Position numbers and translations under genes: made by a program. A stretch of DNA of 64,000 nt from Odobenus rosmarus divergens (Eukaryota; Chordata; Mammalia; Carnivora; Odobenidae): the NCBI RefSeq assembly GCF_000321225.1, contig NW_004450949.1, forward strand, positions 62,001 to 126,000, in the 5' to 3' direction. A model generated the notes under the pieces. The model was given only the letters and a program-made list of their open reading frames with translations. It made no database searches and was not told where the DNA came from. Shown in pieces: positions 1 through 12,700 of this stretch; position 1 is the first letter of the stretch, and the number at the start of each line of letters is the position of its first letter.

Positions 1-637
1 AGCCCACAGCCCTGGCTCCTGCCTGCGTCACTCCAGTGGCCCTGTGTGGAGTGGGGCCCTGTCTGGTGTTTCAGGACTTGCACTGTCCCTCCTCCCCAGC
101 TTGCCAACTCTAAGCTTTTGGGGAAGTAGAGAGGGACAGACACTACCTTCTTTCCTTGTTCCTAACTCAAGAATACAGTAATGTGGACAGGAGGTTTACA
201 CACTTAGAAAAGGTGTGATTCCCATATTTAAAAGACAGAACACCCCATCATGCCATTTACCTTTTTATTTTCGTGCAATTCTTATACCTGTAGATAGTCA
301 GCCTTATCTGACACCATCTGTGGTATAACTCTAGCCACTCACATTTTCCTTATCTTCATTTGCCAGATTAGAAATGATGGAATGAGTTTAGCCCATATTA
401 CGGATTTCTGTTCTTTAATCTTGGCTTAAAATATTATTTACTAAAGTAATGTTTAGGGCATCCAGTTTTTCTTTGTGGCTCATGTCATTAAGCCAGAACA
501 ATTATGAAAGTAAAGGTAATCTGCAACGCTATATAGTATCTATCCTTGGAAGACAGGAGTTCAGAGTGGCCCTTCTTAATGATTGTGGATATGCATTTAT
601 ATGTGTAAGATTATTCACTGATGTTTATTTTGTTTAG
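1..637 (+). other. CDCA2: CDCA2 intron (partial), nothing else recognised
   Basis: AT-rich intronic sequence ending in the acceptor at 637. I see no exon with a consistent frame and no recognisable repeat. The exon to the left lies outside the window. Confidence 0.6.
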
Positions 638-722
638 GAACACTGTGACAATCTCTGTGATGATGGGACTCATCCAAGCTTAATCTCAAATCTTGCAAAC
701 TGTTGCAAAGAACAAAAAGCAG
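638..722 (+). CDS. CDCA2: CDCA2 coding exon a (85 nt)
   Basis: The exon starts in phase 0 after a pyrimidine-rich acceptor ending TTTAG (637) and ends after the first base of a codon, at CAG|GTAAAA. It encodes 28 residues beginning EHCDNLCDDG and ending CCKEQKA, plus the first base of a Glu codon finished by the next exon. It lies just N-terminal of the PP1-docking module and has no motif of its own that I recognise. The upstream exon must end in phase 0 and is not in the window. The boundaries are inferred from splice sites and frame continuity. Confidence 0.85.
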
Positions 723-3700
723 GTAAAAAATTCACATTTATTTTGAAGCCTGAGGATATCATTTTCTTGTGAAATATCTGATCTAGTATGTGGTATTTTC
801 AATGATCTGCTAAATGCCCTGATGCTTCTCACATTACATGGGAATGAAGAACAGTTGGCTGGAATCTCTTTGGAGAGCCTCCCAATTGGTCTGTCCATTT
901 CATCTGCCCATTTATGCTTAATGGCAATACTTGTAAAGGAAATTGATATTCCAATTTTGTAAACTTCTAAGACATTTATGCAAAATTTACTTTAAAATCT
1001 ATTAACCATATTTTAGGACTACTGCCTACCTTTTCCATTTTGAATTTCTTTTTTCTACAAACTGTATTTTCTATTATACAAATAAGAGCTAAATCTAATC
1101 ATGTTAAAAGAGTTTAGGATATGCATTTTTAGATAAGAAATAGCCTAATTATTTTTATCTATCCATTTATTATCTATAGAAGGTCAAGAAAATTGTAACG
1201 TGCCAGCTTTTCTAAATATCAGGAAGAGGAAGAGAGTTACTTTTGGAGAGGATCTAAGCCCTGAGGTGTTTGATGAGTCTTTGCCAGCAAATACTCCATT
1301 GCGTAAAGGAGGAACACCTGTCTGCAAAAAGGATTTAAGTAGTATCAGTCCCCTGCTACTTGAGCAATCACCAGTTCCTGTGCAGTTGCAGTTATCACAA
1401 CCAAATTTTGATGACAAGGGGGAGAATCTTGTAAGTGTGAAAAATGTGGAACAAACTTCTTTCTATTTTCATCAGACCTCACCTGTTTTGTGTGAACAAT
1501 AATTGTGCTTCAAAATCATGAAATGGACTAAATGATATGTCATGGTATAAATTAATGCATTTTTCTAGGTAGGTTTTTTTTTCCCCCCACCCTGTGTTCA
1601 TCATGACAGGTGCACGGGGTATTAGCCGTGTTCTCATACTTGCATGACTCCTTGTACATAGCATATTTCATGGACCCTAAATACTGTTGACTGTACCATG
1701 GTTTTATGTATCACCAAGAAAAGAGGCTAGAACTAAGCTATCACACACGATGAATTGTAGGATATACTCAGATTTCAGAGGTGTGAAGATGTGAGAGAGC
1801 AACAACCTTAGGACTGATACAGTGTAAATACAAACTTTTTTCCTCTAAGATGAGTTTCTGTGGGTAGAATTACTGGATGAAAAAATAGGATTTTTTTTTT
1901 TTTTTTACCTTTTTGATACATATTGCTGAGTATCCAGAAAGTGTACTAACTTGGACTTAACAGCAGTATAAACGGTTTTAATTTACCACACTTGGTAAAC
2001 CCTGCATATTAACTGTACTTTTTTGTTTTGTTTTAATTTTTGCAAGATTTTATTAGAGAAGAAACTTTTTTAGTCCGTTATCAGTATAAACTAACATCTT
2101 TTGAATTATTGATTTCCTTAAAATATGTTTACAGTAGAACTTACAATATGTACTTATTGAACAGACCTAAATATATATTGCTTTTTTAGGACTTAAGAAT
2201 ACTAAATAGATGATCTTAGCCAAGTGTTTTGTTTTTGCCACAAATAGTATCAGTATGCTATTATATCCAAGTCGTCTATTATCTTTAAATAAGTTAGAAT
2301 TTTTTCCTGACAGTTTATTTCCAATTATGCTCCCTCTGTTAACACACAATCTTTTAAATTGAGCATCTCTTTAACTGTACTTTTTAAAATAGCTTAATAG
2401 GAGAAAAAGAAACTTGAAAACTTTTAGTTTACTAATGTGGTTTGAACATTTTTCATGTGTTTATAAGCCATTTGAATTTCTTTAGAGAATTGTCTGTTAA
2501 TCTTTACCCATTTTTATACTGGGACCATCATTCATTCTCTCCCTTGCCTATTATACTTTGAAATAAAAATATTCCACTTTCAGCCAAGGTGGAGTAACAG
2601 GGACCTAATTTACGTTTTCAAAAGAAACAAAAAAACGAAAACAAACTAGAAAATATATGCAACAATGGTTCTCAGACATAGAACATCAGGAAGCACAGGA
2701 GAATAATCCCCAAGAGGGGGGTAACAAATGAGGCAAGCTGTACAGGAGCCCTAACTTACTGCCTGGGCTGGACTTCCAGGTGACAGCACAGGAAGGGTCT
2801 ACCTTGGTGGAGCCTGGCAGTCTCCATGAGTTGAGAAAATGGAGCTGGGGTCCGGGAAAGCAAAGGAGGCTAGAGCTTGTGGCAAAGGACCAGAGAGGAG
2901 AGAGCTGCCCAGAGAGCTCTGGAGATGTGCATAGGGTCTCACTTGAGCCTCAGTGGAGTACTGGTCAGTGTGTGCTTGTGAATAAACTGCCTGATGCCAG
3001 GGAAAGGGCTACCTAAATGGAACAGAGGGAACAATCCTTAGAGCTTACAGAGGGGCAGGAAGTGTCCCCAGCAACCTGAGTGATAGAAAAACCTTATAAT
3101 TCAGAGGGCATCAGGTACTCAGGAGAGTATTGCCTCACTAGTAGAACAGAATTAGACTAAAAGCCTAGCAGAGCTTAAAAGCAAGCTTTGAAAGGACACA
3201 GCTTTCCTCCAAGTGACTTTACTGCATTGTGTAACCTAGCTCAAGAACAGCAAAACTATCCAGTGTCAGATGACATTAAATTCAAAACGTCTGACATTTC
3301 AATTAAAAACTAATAGAGGTAAGAAAAGATGCCCCATAATGAGAAAAATCAATCCCTAAAAGTAGACCCAGAAATTACACATATGGTAGAATTTGTAGAC
3401 AAAGGCATTGAAAAAGTTACTTTAACTATTTTTCATATGTTCAGGGAAGTGGAAGAAAGATTGAACTTGTTAAGAACATGAAAGATACAGAAAAGATCCA
3501 ACTTGAACTCTGTACATTACAGTCACTGAAAATTATAATCTTTGGGAAGAAAAATATGTTGAATGAGATTAATATAGCATATTAGAGATTGCAAAAGAAA
3601 AAATTAGCAAACTTAAAGACATAGCAATAGAAATTATTCTCCATGAAAGAATAAAAATGACTGAACAAAAATGAGCAATTGGTGAGCTTGGTACAACTTT

Positions 3701-6700
3701 AGGTGACATAATATGCATGCACTTAGAGTCCCCAAAGGAGAGAAGAGATCAGAAAGAACAGAAAAAATATTTGAAACATAATGGCTGAAAATTTTCCAAT
3801 TTGATAAAATTATAAACTCAAATCTGAAGTTTAAATTCCTAGCACAAGAAACATGAAATAGTACGAAAAGACACATCATTGCTTAGAATCCATGATATAT
3901 GGCCCGGGAGGACCTAGAGCAAAAGTACCCATGATGAAGAACAACAAACATGAGAGGCAGCAGAACTCTCATTAGAAACTACAAGCCAAAGGACACCGCA
4001 GCAGCATTTACTTGGAGCAGAAAACCAAAGCAGTAACAACAACAAAGCTTGTCAGACTAGAATTCTATATCCAGTGAAGCCATCTTTCAAAACAAAGGTG
4101 AAGGTCAGGCTTTTTCAGTCACCTGGAAGCTGAGCGGATTCATTGCCATAGTGGGTGAGCATTAGAAGAAATGCTGGAGGAAGTCCTTTAGTCAAAAAAA
4201 AAAAAAAAAAAAAAAGGCTCCCAGTGGAAATCTAACAAAGAAATGAAGAGCACTGAAGCTGCTAACCCATGTGGGCAAATGTAACAGATTTTATTATTAT
4301 TAATCTCTATAACAGATTCTTTAAAGCAAGGATAACAAGAGCATATTGTTTGGTTTATAACATGTCAGTAAGATACATAACAAAAGTAATATGGCATAGA
4401 GGCTGAGAGGGATTCTTATGCTGTACACAAAATAGTGTGAGTTAAACACGTATGCTGTAAACCTTAAACACTACAGAATGACAGCAAAAATGTGTGGGAT
4501 GCACGAAAGCAGGCTTAGAGGGAAATAATTAAAGCCTGTATTTCAGCATAAGAGACATCTCAAATTAACGATCCCAACTTCCATTTTAAGAAACTAATAA
4601 AAGGGGGCGCCTGGGTGGCTCAGTCGTTAAGCATCTGCCTTCGGCTCAGGTCATGATCCTGGGGTCCTGGGATGGAGTCCCGCATCAGGCTCCCTGCTCA
4701 GCAGGAAGCCTGCTTCTCCCTCTCCCACCCGCCCTGCTTGTGTTCCCTCTCTCACTGTCTCTTCCTGTAGAATAAATAAATAAAATCTCAAAAAAAAACC
4801 CAATAAAAGCAAATTAAAGCCAAAGTAAACAGAAGGAATTAATAAAGATAATTGCAGAAATGAATGAAGTAAAAAACAAAAATAGAGAAAAATCATTGAA
4901 ATAAAAAAGATGCTTTAGAAAAATAAATGAGTAAACTTCTAATCAGACTATTCAGAGGAAAAAAAGGGGAAATACTCAAATTACCAATATAAGGAATGAA
5001 ATGTGACATGACCACATATTCTAACAGGTTTTAGAAGGATAATACAGATAAAAAGATAACAGGGGTATTATAAAAAACTTAATGCCAATAAATTAAACAA
5101 CATGAGTAAACTAGATACACTCCTTGAAAAATACCTACAACCAAATCTTGGACTAGAAGATATAAATTACCTCATTAACCCAATATCAACTGAAGAAATT
5201 TAAGTTGTAGTTAAAACCTTCCCACAAAGAAAACTGCATGTCCAGATGATTTTGCTAATGAATTCTACCAAACACTTAAGGAAGACCTAATTTTATGTAT
5301 ACTCTTTCAAACAAATTGGGGAGGTGAGAGTAATTCGCAGTTCATAAATGTCAGCATTAACCTGATACCATAGTCAGACATTATAAGAAAACTATCGCCT
5401 CATGAACATAATACATCATGACCCAGTGAGATTTAACCCAGAGATGCCAGGTTGGTTTAATATCTGAAAAACGATCTATAATTCACCATGTTAACAAATT
5501 AAGAAAAACCATATGGTCATTTCTGATAAGAACTCTGAGCAAACTGGTGATTAAAGAAAATTTCTTCAAACTGACAAGTTTTATTTATGAAAAACCAGCA
5601 GCTACCATCATACTGACAATTATGTGGGGAAAAAAAAGATTTGACATCTGCATTTATATTGCCATTTTCCCTGAAGTTCCCCTGAATAATACTGAAATGT
5701 TAGGTTGTGTTTATTAATGGAATGTTCCATTTACTATAGAATTAGAACATGTAATTTTAAGTAACTCAAAAGAGTAAGTTATTAATAGATCATTATGGCT
5801 ACTTCCATTTAATATTTTATTTGTTGGACTGTAGTTAGTAAACAGTTTCATTGAAGATTAGTAAATATTATAAAATTTTTATGTTCAGTATTTTTGTTTT
5901 GCTTTGACTTTTTTTCTTAATCTTTTATTGATTTCCCATCTCTATGCTTACTACAGTTCCACTTACAAAAAGAAATCCTTATTTTCTTTTTGGGTACATT
6001 ACATGTCCACTGAATTTAAGGATGTCTAATTTCTACTCTTGTTTTTCTTTGTTTAGGAAAACATAGAACCTCTTCAGGTATCATTTGCAGTTCTGAGTCC
6101 TCTTAGTAAGTCTTCAGTCTCTGAGACTCTTTCAGGTAGTAACTTTTATTTATCTTAACTTTTATTTATCTTAGAACCAGATAAGTGTCATTTTCAATAT
6201 GTATATATATGAAACTAAACCTTAATTTCCTTTTAAAATTTTATTATAACAATGCATGCTTGGTTTAAAAAACCATATAGTATAGTAAAGCTTATAAGAA
6301 GTCTCTTGGGGCCCCTGGGTGCTCAGTTGGTTAAGCGTCTGACTCTTGATTTTGGCTCAGGTCATGATTTCAGTGTGGTAAGATTGAGCCCTGTGCAGGG
6401 CCCCAAACTCAGCAGGGAGTTGGAGCCTGCTTGAGATTCTCTCCCTCTCCTTCTGCCCTTCCCCCTGCTTGTGTGCTTTCTCTCTAAAATAAATAAATCT
6501 TAAAAAAGGGGGGGGGTCTCTTGCCCATCCAGGTCTCACACCTTGTAATCACCCACAGTTAACTTCCGTAGATGGTAGCCCCATTTTTCAAGTCCCTGCA
6601 GACAGTGGAGTTGCCCTCTCAACTCCTGTCAACAGTAAGCTCCTGGTGACAGTTGGCACAACTGAACGACATGGACCACAATGGTCATTTTCCAGGGTCC

Positions 6701-9700
6701 AGAATTGTTCACCAACATTAAGTTGGCCTCTTGGGCACTTGCACTTTTCGAGTCCCTGTCTTCTTTATGATATGACAAGGCAAGCCGGGACTTGGATGAC
6801 AAATGTCATGGGAACAATTATTCATGTCTCTCCCCTGACGGAAATCCCTTAGTGGCTTCTCGTTGGCTGGAAGACACAAACCAGATTCACTGCTAAAGAA
6901 TCCAAGACCTGGAGTGTGACGTTAGAGCTAAACCTGGAAGTGTAGTCTGTCACGTTCCAAAGCCCATGCTCTTTTATACATTATACTGCCTTTCATTTCT
7001 ACCATTAAAAGTGATTAAATGAAAAAGTTACCTGAATTTTGTAAGTTAAAAAAATTCACGATTTCACGATCATCTTAATTCCCTTTATTGCAATTTCACT
7101 GTACAAGATGTAGCTTGGAATAAATGGACATGAGTGAAATATGGTATTTACTGTAATATGATTTCATCTGTTATGTTAAGGGTAATACGGTATGCATTCT
7201 CTATGGAAAGTGGTGAAAGTTTCTGGGTATTCAGTAAACTTAAAGTTCTGAAACATGTTTTTGAATCTCAAAATTTATTCTGGGTAGTTAAATTATTTAT
7301 GTTTAGATATTATATTATGCTAAAAGCAGAGGTGCCTATCCAAAACAGTATCCAGTATATCTGAAAAATGATGGCTCTTACAACTTTTTGTTAGCCACCC
7401 TAATTTTGCTTATGTCGTCTTCATCAGGAACTGATACCTTTAGCTCTTCAAAAAACCATGAGAAAATAGCCTCCCATAAAGTTGGTAGAATAACACGGGC
7501 CTCTAACAGAAGAAGTGTAAGTGTTTGTATTTGGCACAGTGTATTTGTTTTTAAATCTTGCTGTAGATTTTTTCTGTTTTTATGATCACAGGATTATGGG
7601 TAAAATCTTGATTTGATTAATGTCACTGAGAGCTAATACCTTACCTATGTAGCATATAACCCATGGTAATGCTCTTTTTCTGATTTGATTTTAATTCTGT
7701 TAGAAGAAAAATACAATAAAACAAGCTGCTTTCAGAGTTTGTGTTAATGTAGAAGGTAATCTGTTTGGAACATTTATTTGGGATCTATGTGGTTTTATGG
7801 ATTTTATTGAGGTACACAGTGGAGAAGAGTAGTGTGTAATTGGGGCGCCTGGGTGGCTCAGTCGTTAAGTGTCTGCCTTCGGCTCAGGTCATGATCCCAG
7901 TGTCCTGGGATCGAGCCCCGCATTGGGCTCCCTGCTCCACGGGAAGCCTGCTTCCCCATCTCCCACTCCCCCTGCTTGTGTTCCCTCTCTCGCTGTCTCT
8001 CTCTGTCAAGTAAATAAATAAAATCTGTAAAAAAAAAAAAAAAAAGTGTGTAATTAACAGAGCCAGAAAATGGCATAATTATATCTTTTTACAAAAATAT
8101 TTCCTTTTTAAATTTTTTTTTAACACTGGGTTTTTTTTTTTTAATTTATTTATTTGAGAGAGCGAGAATGAGAGAGAGAGAGAGTACATGAGAGGGGGGT
8201 AGGGTCAGAGGGAGAAGCAGGCTCCTCGCTGAGGCAGGGAGCCCGATGCAGGGCTCGATCCCCGGACTCCGGGATCATGACCCGAGCCAAAGGCAGTAGC
8301 CCAACCAACTGAGCCACCCAGGCGCCCCGTTAACACTGGGTTTTAACTCTTTTCAGTAGGAGCATAACTCCCATTGAATGCATGTCTTTTCCTATTTCAT
8401 CAAACTAGATAAAATTGGATTTTTGTCTAAATTCATAAATATATAATATACCATTATGGGGCTTTTAACTGATATTTTTGGGTGATAAACCTAGAATTCA
8501 CATTTAGATAATTTAAATGCATGTTTCCACCCGTAACTCAACAGGAGTTAGTTCCTAAATTGTAGATGCTTAGTAAATATTTGATAAATAAATCAACTAA
8601 TTAAAAAATTTTTTTTCTTTCTAAAAATAATGGACAGAATGCATATGCTTCTGGGTCTGTTTAATAAGATCAGAAATTGGTAGTTACTCTTCTCCCCCAT
8701 TCAAGTTTAAGATGGTTAAAGTACTTCTAATGGGGGCGCCTGGGTGGCTTAGTCGTTAGGCATCTGCCTTAGGCTCAGGTCATGATCCCAGGGTCCTGGG
8801 ATCGAGCCCCGCATCAGGCTCCCTGCTCTGCGGGGAGCCTGCTTCTCCCTCTCCTGCTCTCCCTGCTTGTGTTCCCTCTCTCACTGTCTCTCTCTCTGTC
8901 AAATAAATAAATTAAATCTTTAAAAAATAAAAGTACTTCTAATGGAATTTGTGAATTAAAAGGAACTGGGATAGAAAATGTAGAAGCAGTGTGGGAAGGA
9001 AAATACATGTGAGAAACATACATCAAAATGCACTTGCTTGTGTTTTATGGTATCCTTCCTTTGAATTTTCTTTATAGCAATTGATCACTTTTGCAGAAGA
9101 GAATGTTTGCAACTTACTTAATACAGAAGCTCAGCCTTGTAAAGAAAAGAAAATTACTAGGAGGAAATCTCAGGAAAGGAAGCGCACAGGAGGGGTACTT
9201 CCTAAAAAAAATCAGGTAAGTGTGTGTTTAAAGATATAATAAGGGTAGAAGTGGTACATTTCTTTGTTTTATGATTAGGAAAGCATGGAAACAAAATTTT
9301 TCTAGTTAACATTAGACCAAGAGTATTAAAATCGTCATAGGATAGAAAGGGCCAGAGGCAGTTATATACTCAGTTGTAATTACCCGAGAACCATTTTTAT
9401 ATCTTCATTGTATTATGTACATTTAGCACAGTAAAACATCACTCAAATGTTAAATTCTTACCTTTGAATCGAATCTAACCTCACCCTATGAAAGGAACCC
9501 TCTCATTTCTTAGACAAAGATGAGTGTGCCATCTGCCCCTTGTTTGCCTTCACTTCTGCCAGGGGCTGGACCTCTTCCCATATTTGAGGAAGAATTTAGA
9601 AACTGGCTCTTCATCTTCCTCGACACTTCAAGGCCTGTTCTGGCTCAGGGGGACTTCATGATCTCTTTATGGATAGCCAATCTAGCACCTTAACTCAGTC

Positions 9701-12700
9701 ACCGGACCTCGGCCACTTCAGTGATCCAGACCTTCCTCTGCCATTCCCCACAGCTTGTTTGTCCCTAAGACCTGCCCACTTTTAATAGTCCACACTTCTG
9801 TGTCCCATTCATTGCCCCCAGCTGCCTCTGCAGCCAGCATTCTCACTCCCTCACATACCTGTTTCAGTACTAACGATCTTCTGGCCCCTCTGCGTACCCT
9901 CCAGCCTTCAGATATCCCATGTTTCCTGCGTTTCCTTGTTCACCCGGAGCTGCCTGATCTGTTTCACCACCTCTTGTCAGTAATGCCTGTTCTCCATCCC
10001 TTTCATTCCACTTCGCCTCTGGATTAATCCACCCCCACCCCCTCTCCCATCCAATGTTGCTCCTAGAGAGACTCACAAGTGCTCCGATGGCAGTCATAGC
10101 TTCAGATAAGACCTGAAGTCTGGTCTCACTTTCCATCTCTTCACTTGAATTGTTTTCCCAAGGTGTTGAGTAACTTAGTGACTAAAAGCTAGTACAGCTT
10201 TTGAGATCTCATGGTTCCTTGCCACCTCAGCAGCATTTGACAAAACTGAGAGCATCCCTTTACAGTCTCCGTTAAAGGTTTATTTTTTTTCCACCCAGCC
10301 TTAGTCTGTATTACCCAGAGCTCTACTCTTTGCCTTTCTAAATTGTGTATTTTCCGGGTGATGTCATAGGCGGCATGGTTGATGTGTCCCAAATCTTTCT
10401 GATCTATAAACATGATTAATGGCCTACCAGACTTCTTAACCCATCCTACAAGCCCCTCAGATATCAACTTTTCCAAAACTAAACTCAATTTTACCCCAAA
10501 CCATCCCCCCCCCAAAAAAAAACAGTCAGTAAACTTCCATCCTGTTCCATGAAACAGAAACTGGTTTAAACATGGCCCAAACATCTGCAAGTCTGCAAAG
10601 CCAGAAGAAACTGGAGGTTTTCCTGGTTCAATCCCTCTTTTAGATCACACTCCTTTGAAAGATCCCTTTGCTGAAAAAAAATACACGTAAGTTAAAAAAT
10701 GTGCATACACCTTTATTATTGCATCGGAAATTGGTTTTCTTCAGACTCTTTAAAAAACACTGCTACAAAGAATGTACACGTACTTTTTTACATAAAATCA
10801 ATAGCCAGAAAGTTCAAGGAGGATTGAGCATTAAGGTTTGTTCCAACCCCTCCCAGGACCCCATGGAATTAAAATAATTGATATAATAAAGACTAGACTC
10901 AGAATAGCAGTGAGAAGAGGAAGGAAGGGAGCAGGGATGTTAAGCAACAGATGACAGCCTTCAGTGACTCTCTGGAAGAAAAAGTGGATGAGGGCACATT
11001 GACAGATGAAAGAGGTAGATTTATAGCCCAGGATGCGCTCAGAGGGAGTTAGAGAGGCATTGGGAAGCAGCCTGCACACTGCGCAATCCCAGGAGACTCT
11101 GGGCCCAGTGTTGGCAAGTCCAGTGGAAGGTGAGAGTGGTAAGTGGTAATGGAAAACAGAATAACTGAAGTTCTGTATATGAGACAATTTGTACCAGTTG
11201 GTACCCCACCCCCTGTCCTGCCATGTTCTCCCATCTCAGAACAGCTGTTGTCATGTAGGTGAAAGCCCTCATTCTGGCATTTGGAAAGTCCCATGGTCTT
11301 GACAGCCTGCTCTTGCCCTCAAGCAAAGCCTACAGTTGAGACTCCCCATTCTGCCCTGCCCCACCCTGCACAGAGTTGCCAGTAGAATTTCCCTGCCGGA
11401 AAGAGACAGAGCTGGAAAGCAGAGGAAACTCTCAGACCAATTTATGAAGTCTTTTGTAAAATCAGACAACTGAGTAGAAAGAAGAGATGATAGATCAATA
11501 TTTAAAAGTTGAAAAACTGACCCCAGAAAGAGAGATTATTCTGGGAATGGAAGGAAACTTTATTTAAAAAAAAAACCTGACATACTCGGATTTAAGAAAA
11601 TATTATCTGCATAGAACTAAGAGGCTGCTATAAAAAAGGAGCAGAGGGAGAAATATTCATAAATATGTAAAATTTAGTAGTTGGACTAGAGAATAAAGGA
11701 AAGTCTCCCAGAAGGTAGAGCAAAAGAGAAACAAGCTAGTAATAAGAGACATGAAAGTTGAATCTAGGAGACTATGTAGGTATCTCAGAAAGAACACGAA
11801 GATAGAATGAGAGAAATTGTCAAAAGAAGGGGATTTCTAATAGTGGAAGAAAGGAATCTTCAGGTTCTAAGGGCCTACTGAAAGCCTAGTACAATTAAAA
11901 AAAAAAAGACCAGGACTTCAGCCTATCAGTATGAAATTGAACAATAAGGATAACAAGAAAAGTGGACTTTTCCTCCCAGAAACAAGAATCTGAGTATTAT
12001 CAAATTTACCAGCAATCCGAATGCTGAAAGGTAATTGAACAGGACCTTTAAAGTTTTGAATGAAACTTGATTTCAGCCCAATATTATGAACCCAGCCAAA
12101 TTCAATTAAGTGTAAAAGAAAAAATAAAGACATTTAGACACTCAGGGACTCTGAAACTTTTTCTTTGGGTATTATTGGAGGAGATACTCTAGCAAACTGA
12201 GGAAGTAAGCTTAAGGATTCAGAACACAGCGAATCTAATAATACAGGAGAGAAGTGCAAGGGAAGTCTCTGAACATGGTTGTTCAGCCAGCTTTAAAAAG
12301 CAGCCAGTCCCAATTTGAGCAAGAGGAAAGGGTGCTCCAGGGATATATGGTCTCTGGAGAGAGAAACAAAAAGACCCATGGTTGAGAAAGTGGAAGGTGT
12401 GTCATATAAGAAGAAAAAGAAAGGTAATTATATAAAATATAATAACAAATAAAAGTCCGTGTATAAAAGTTTTAAAGTAAATACGAAGCAAACGTTAAAT
12501 GTGATTCCAAGCAGTAAAGGAGTGTAAGGAAAAGTACGTTTTCTAGTGCTAGGAGTCACCTACAGGGGGCGCCAGAGGAAAGGAAGATGAGCTTTGTCCT
12601 TGGCAGAGCAATGAAAAATGTTTACAGTCATAATGTAAATGCTCTTTGTTTTCAACTAAGGGCAAAGCTTTAAAAACTTGATTGTTGTGCACGACGGTCT

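Noticed and set aside
1200..1502. Independent start of a short protein at 1200
   Set aside because: The GTG is an internal Val codon of the CDCA2 exon, and the frame continues past the splice donor into intron.
4604..4680. tRNA-Lys gene
   Set aside because: The tRNA-like sequence is the head of a Can-SINE, as in about 20 other places here, not a functional tRNA.
10189..10590. 133-codon minus-strand frame in the CDCA2 intron
   Set aside because: No similarity I can name; it overlaps a possible LINE remnant and lies antisense in an intron.
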